Of a stretch of 64,000 nt of DNA, positions 62,536-64,000 are shown piece after piece (the first letter of the stretch is position 1; the number at the start of each line of letters is the position of its first letter). A model generated the notes under the pieces. The model had not been told where the DNA came from. It did no database searches and saw only the letters and a list, made by a program, of their open reading frames with translations. The translations under genes were made by a program, and so were the position numbers. This DNA is from Massilia sp. CF038 (GTDB lineage Bacteria > Pseudomonadota > Gammaproteobacteria > Burkholderiales > Burkholderiaceae_D). The stretch is taken from positions 1,674,001 through 1,738,000 of the forward strand of contig NZ_FQWU01000002.1 of the NCBI RefSeq assembly GCF_900129765.1, given 5' to 3'.

Positions 62536-63717
62536 TTACTTGCGTGCAGCCAGAACGTCGGCTGGTTGAACGATGTTTTCTGCAGCTTTGTTCGACCAGC
62601 TGTTGCGGGTGTAGGTGATCACCGCAGCAATATCCGAATCCGACAGTTGCTTCCATGCTGGCATTTCCGATGGGAACTTGCCGCTCTTCTGGCCATTCAG
62701 CAGCACGTGGATCTGGTCCGCTTTCGGGCCATTCACGACAGCCGAGCCATCCAGCGCAGCGAAGGCGCCTGGCACACCCTTGCCGTTTGCCTGGTGGCAA
62801 GCGACGCAATTGGCGGCGTAGACTTTTTCGCCCTTGGTTTTCAGTTCGTCGATGGTCCACACTTTCGATGGATCATCGGCCAGTGCTGCCATTTCTTTCT
62901 GCTTGCCAGCGACCCAGGTGCTGTACTCGGCATCGGTGACAACGCGCACAACGATCGGCATGAAGGCGTGTTCTTTGCCGCACAGCTCGGCGCACTGGCC
63001 GCGGTAGACACCGACTTTTTCAGCCTTGAACCAGGTGTCGCGCACGAAACCAGGGATCGCATCTTGCTTGACGCCGAAGGCCGGGATCATCCAGGCGTGG
63101 ATGACGTCGTTGGCGGTGGTGACGATACGGATTTTCTTGTTGACCGGAACGACGACTTCGTTGTCGACTTCCATCAGGTAGTTGATGCCGCGTGCCACGG
63201 TTGGCTTGACGCCAGGCTCGCCCACTTGTTCGCGCGGGGTCGACAGGTTGGAGTAGAAGTTGATGCCGGCGCCTTCGCCGCTGAGGTAGTCGTAACCCCA
63301 TTTCCACTGCATGCCGGTGGCCTTGATGGTGATGTCGGCGTTGGAGGTGTCTTTCATCGCCACGACGGTCTTGGTCGCTGGCAGCGCCATGCCGATGACG
63401 ATCAGGAAGGGAACGACGGTCCAGGCGATTTCGACGGCGGTCGATTCATGGAAGGTGGCGGGTTTGTGGCCCAGCGAGCGGCGGTGCTTGAACACCGAGT
63501 AGAACATCACGCCAAACACGGCGACGAAGATCACCAGGCAGACGATCATCATCCAGGTGTGCAGATCGTTGATCTCGGATGCGATCTTGGTGACCGGCAT
63601 TTGAAGATTCAATTGATTGGCTACCGGACGCCCCTCTACTCCCTGTGCCAGGGCCGGGACACTGGCCGAAATTGCCAGGCCAAGCATCAAGGCGTGAAGT
63701 CGCTTTGCATATGTCAT
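62536..63717 (-). CDS. ctaC: Cytochrome c oxidase subunit II fused to a cytochrome c domain
   Basis: The 393-residue precursor has a signal peptide (about 1-25, ending PALAQ), two membrane helices, and a CuA domain with DVIHAWMIPAFG and GQCAELCGKEHAFM. It also has a C-terminal haem c domain with CVACH and a Met ligand near SEMPAWKQL. This makes a caa3-like subunit II that can accept electrons directly through its own haem. The start at 63717 has GGGGA just upstream; the longer frame to 63843 lacks a ribosome site. Confidence 0.96.
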   Translation of the reverse strand: MTYAKRLHALMLGLAISASVPALAQGVEGRPVANQLNLQMPVTKIASEINDLHTWMMIVCLVIFVAVFGVMFYSVFKHRRSLGHKPATFHESTAVEIAWTVVPFLIVIGMALPATKTVVAMKDTSNADITIKATGMQWKWGYDYLSGEGAGINFYSNLSTPREQVGEPGVKPTVARGINYLMEVDNEVVVPVNKKIRIVTTANDVIHAWMIPAFGVKQDAIPGFVRDTWFKAEKVGVYRGQCAELCGKEHAFMPIVVRVVTDAEYSTWVAGKQKEMAALADDPSKVWTIDELKTKGEKVYAANCVACHQANGKGVPGAFAALDGSAVVNGPKADQIHVLLNGQKSGKFPSEMPAWKQLSDSDIAAVITYTRNSWSNKAAENIVQPADVLAARK

Positions 63718-64000
63718 GTTTTCCCCAACCACCCAAAAATAATAATACTTTTTAAAGGTCCGGCCATTCTGTTGAACGGTCGAACGCTCCGAAACCATCG
63801 CACAAAAAGGCTCCTGAGCCGATTTTCCGCGCGCAGCGGTCAATTCGGCTGGAACCGTGACAGCGTGTTACGGGTGCCGCAGCGCCCTTGCCCATGCTGT
63901 TTGCTATTGCTTCCCACTGTTGTCCGTCCGATATCCACGCTCAAATTTCACGCTCTTACGGGCACAGTCGACAAAATTAGTCGTTGATTATACTAAAGGA
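63718..64000. other. Upstream region of the oxidase operon
   Basis: No gene is seen on either strand beyond antisense frames. The part next to ctaC is AT-rich (ATAATAATAC, 63741-63750). The far end holds GATTATACTAA (63984-63994), which may be promoter DNA of a gene beyond the window. No clear operator is recognised. Confidence 0.4.

Noticed and set aside
60190-63987. 1,265-codon open frame on the plus strand across the oxidase genes
   Set aside because: It is exactly antisense to ctaC, ctaD and ctaG, which are unmistakable. Its His/Gly/Gln-rich composition is the usual antisense shadow in high-GC DNA.
1-64000. tRNA or rRNA genes
   Set aside because: I looked in the intergenic gaps for cloverleaf patterns and rRNA signatures and saw none apart from rnpB.

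Overview
The window is high-GC chromosomal DNA from a betaproteobacterium, most likely an Oxalobacteraceae member of the Massilia/Duganella/Janthinobacterium type. This rests on the division and cell-wall (dcw) gene order, the ftsY-ftsE-ftsX-rpoH block, the ctaC-ctaD-ctaG-cox3 / SURF1-cox15-ctaB-SCO1 block and the codon style; no rRNA is present to prove it.

Layout. (1) 1-15220, minus strand: a tightly overlapping dcw operon transcribed mraZ-rsmH-ftsL-ftsI-murE-murF-mraY-murD-ftsW-murG-murC-ddl-ftsQ-ftsA (ftsA runs off the left edge), with a recognisable promoter and four 10-bp-spaced MraZ boxes. (2) 15480-25160: a 1,398-residue RTX calcium-binding protein, glycerol kinase, the RNase P RNA gene (rnpB), a CNNM/CorC-type membrane protein, a secreted pectate lyase and a DUF1398 gene. 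(3) 25170-30256: a MarR regulator divergent from a thiamine-diphosphate enzyme, a tandem array of a palindromic intergenic repeat, an NAD(P)-binding oxidoreductase and an inositol-monophosphatase-like gene divergent from a TetR regulator. (4) 30301-38349: an eight-gene minus-strand lipid-modification operon (FAD oxidoreductase, DUF1365, cyclopropane-fatty-acid-synthase-like, chalcone-isomerase-like, MFS, DUF3833 lipoprotein, SDR, NTF2-like), divergent from a MerR regulator that carries the full cobalamin-photoreceptor signature. Two perfect TTTGTC-N3-GACAAA palindromes and a half-site bracket a strong promoter between them. (5) 38457-42470: ftsY-ftsE-ftsX and rpoH; the rpoH promoter is overlaid by a CIRCE (HrcA) operator. 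(6) 42480-47840: two small exported proteins, gamma-glutamyltransferase, and a YtrA-type GntR/ABC operon. (7) 47947-53447: TerD-AIM24-TerD-DUF475 stress module, an NhaR-like LysR regulator and a second CNNM/CorC protein. (8) 53460-64000: a 38-bp inverted-repeat element, an AI-2E-family permease and the aa3-type cytochrome c oxidase genes with their assembly factors.

The most interesting system is the one in part 4. A B12-dependent light-sensing repressor probably controls a membrane-lipid modification operon that in other proteobacteria is usually tied to the singlet-oxygen sigma factor/ChrR system. Other regulatory finds are the CIRCE-controlled rpoH promoter, the MraZ boxes, candidate operators for MarR, TetR, GntR/YtrA and FadR-type regulators, and a dispersed palindromic repeat family present at three loci.
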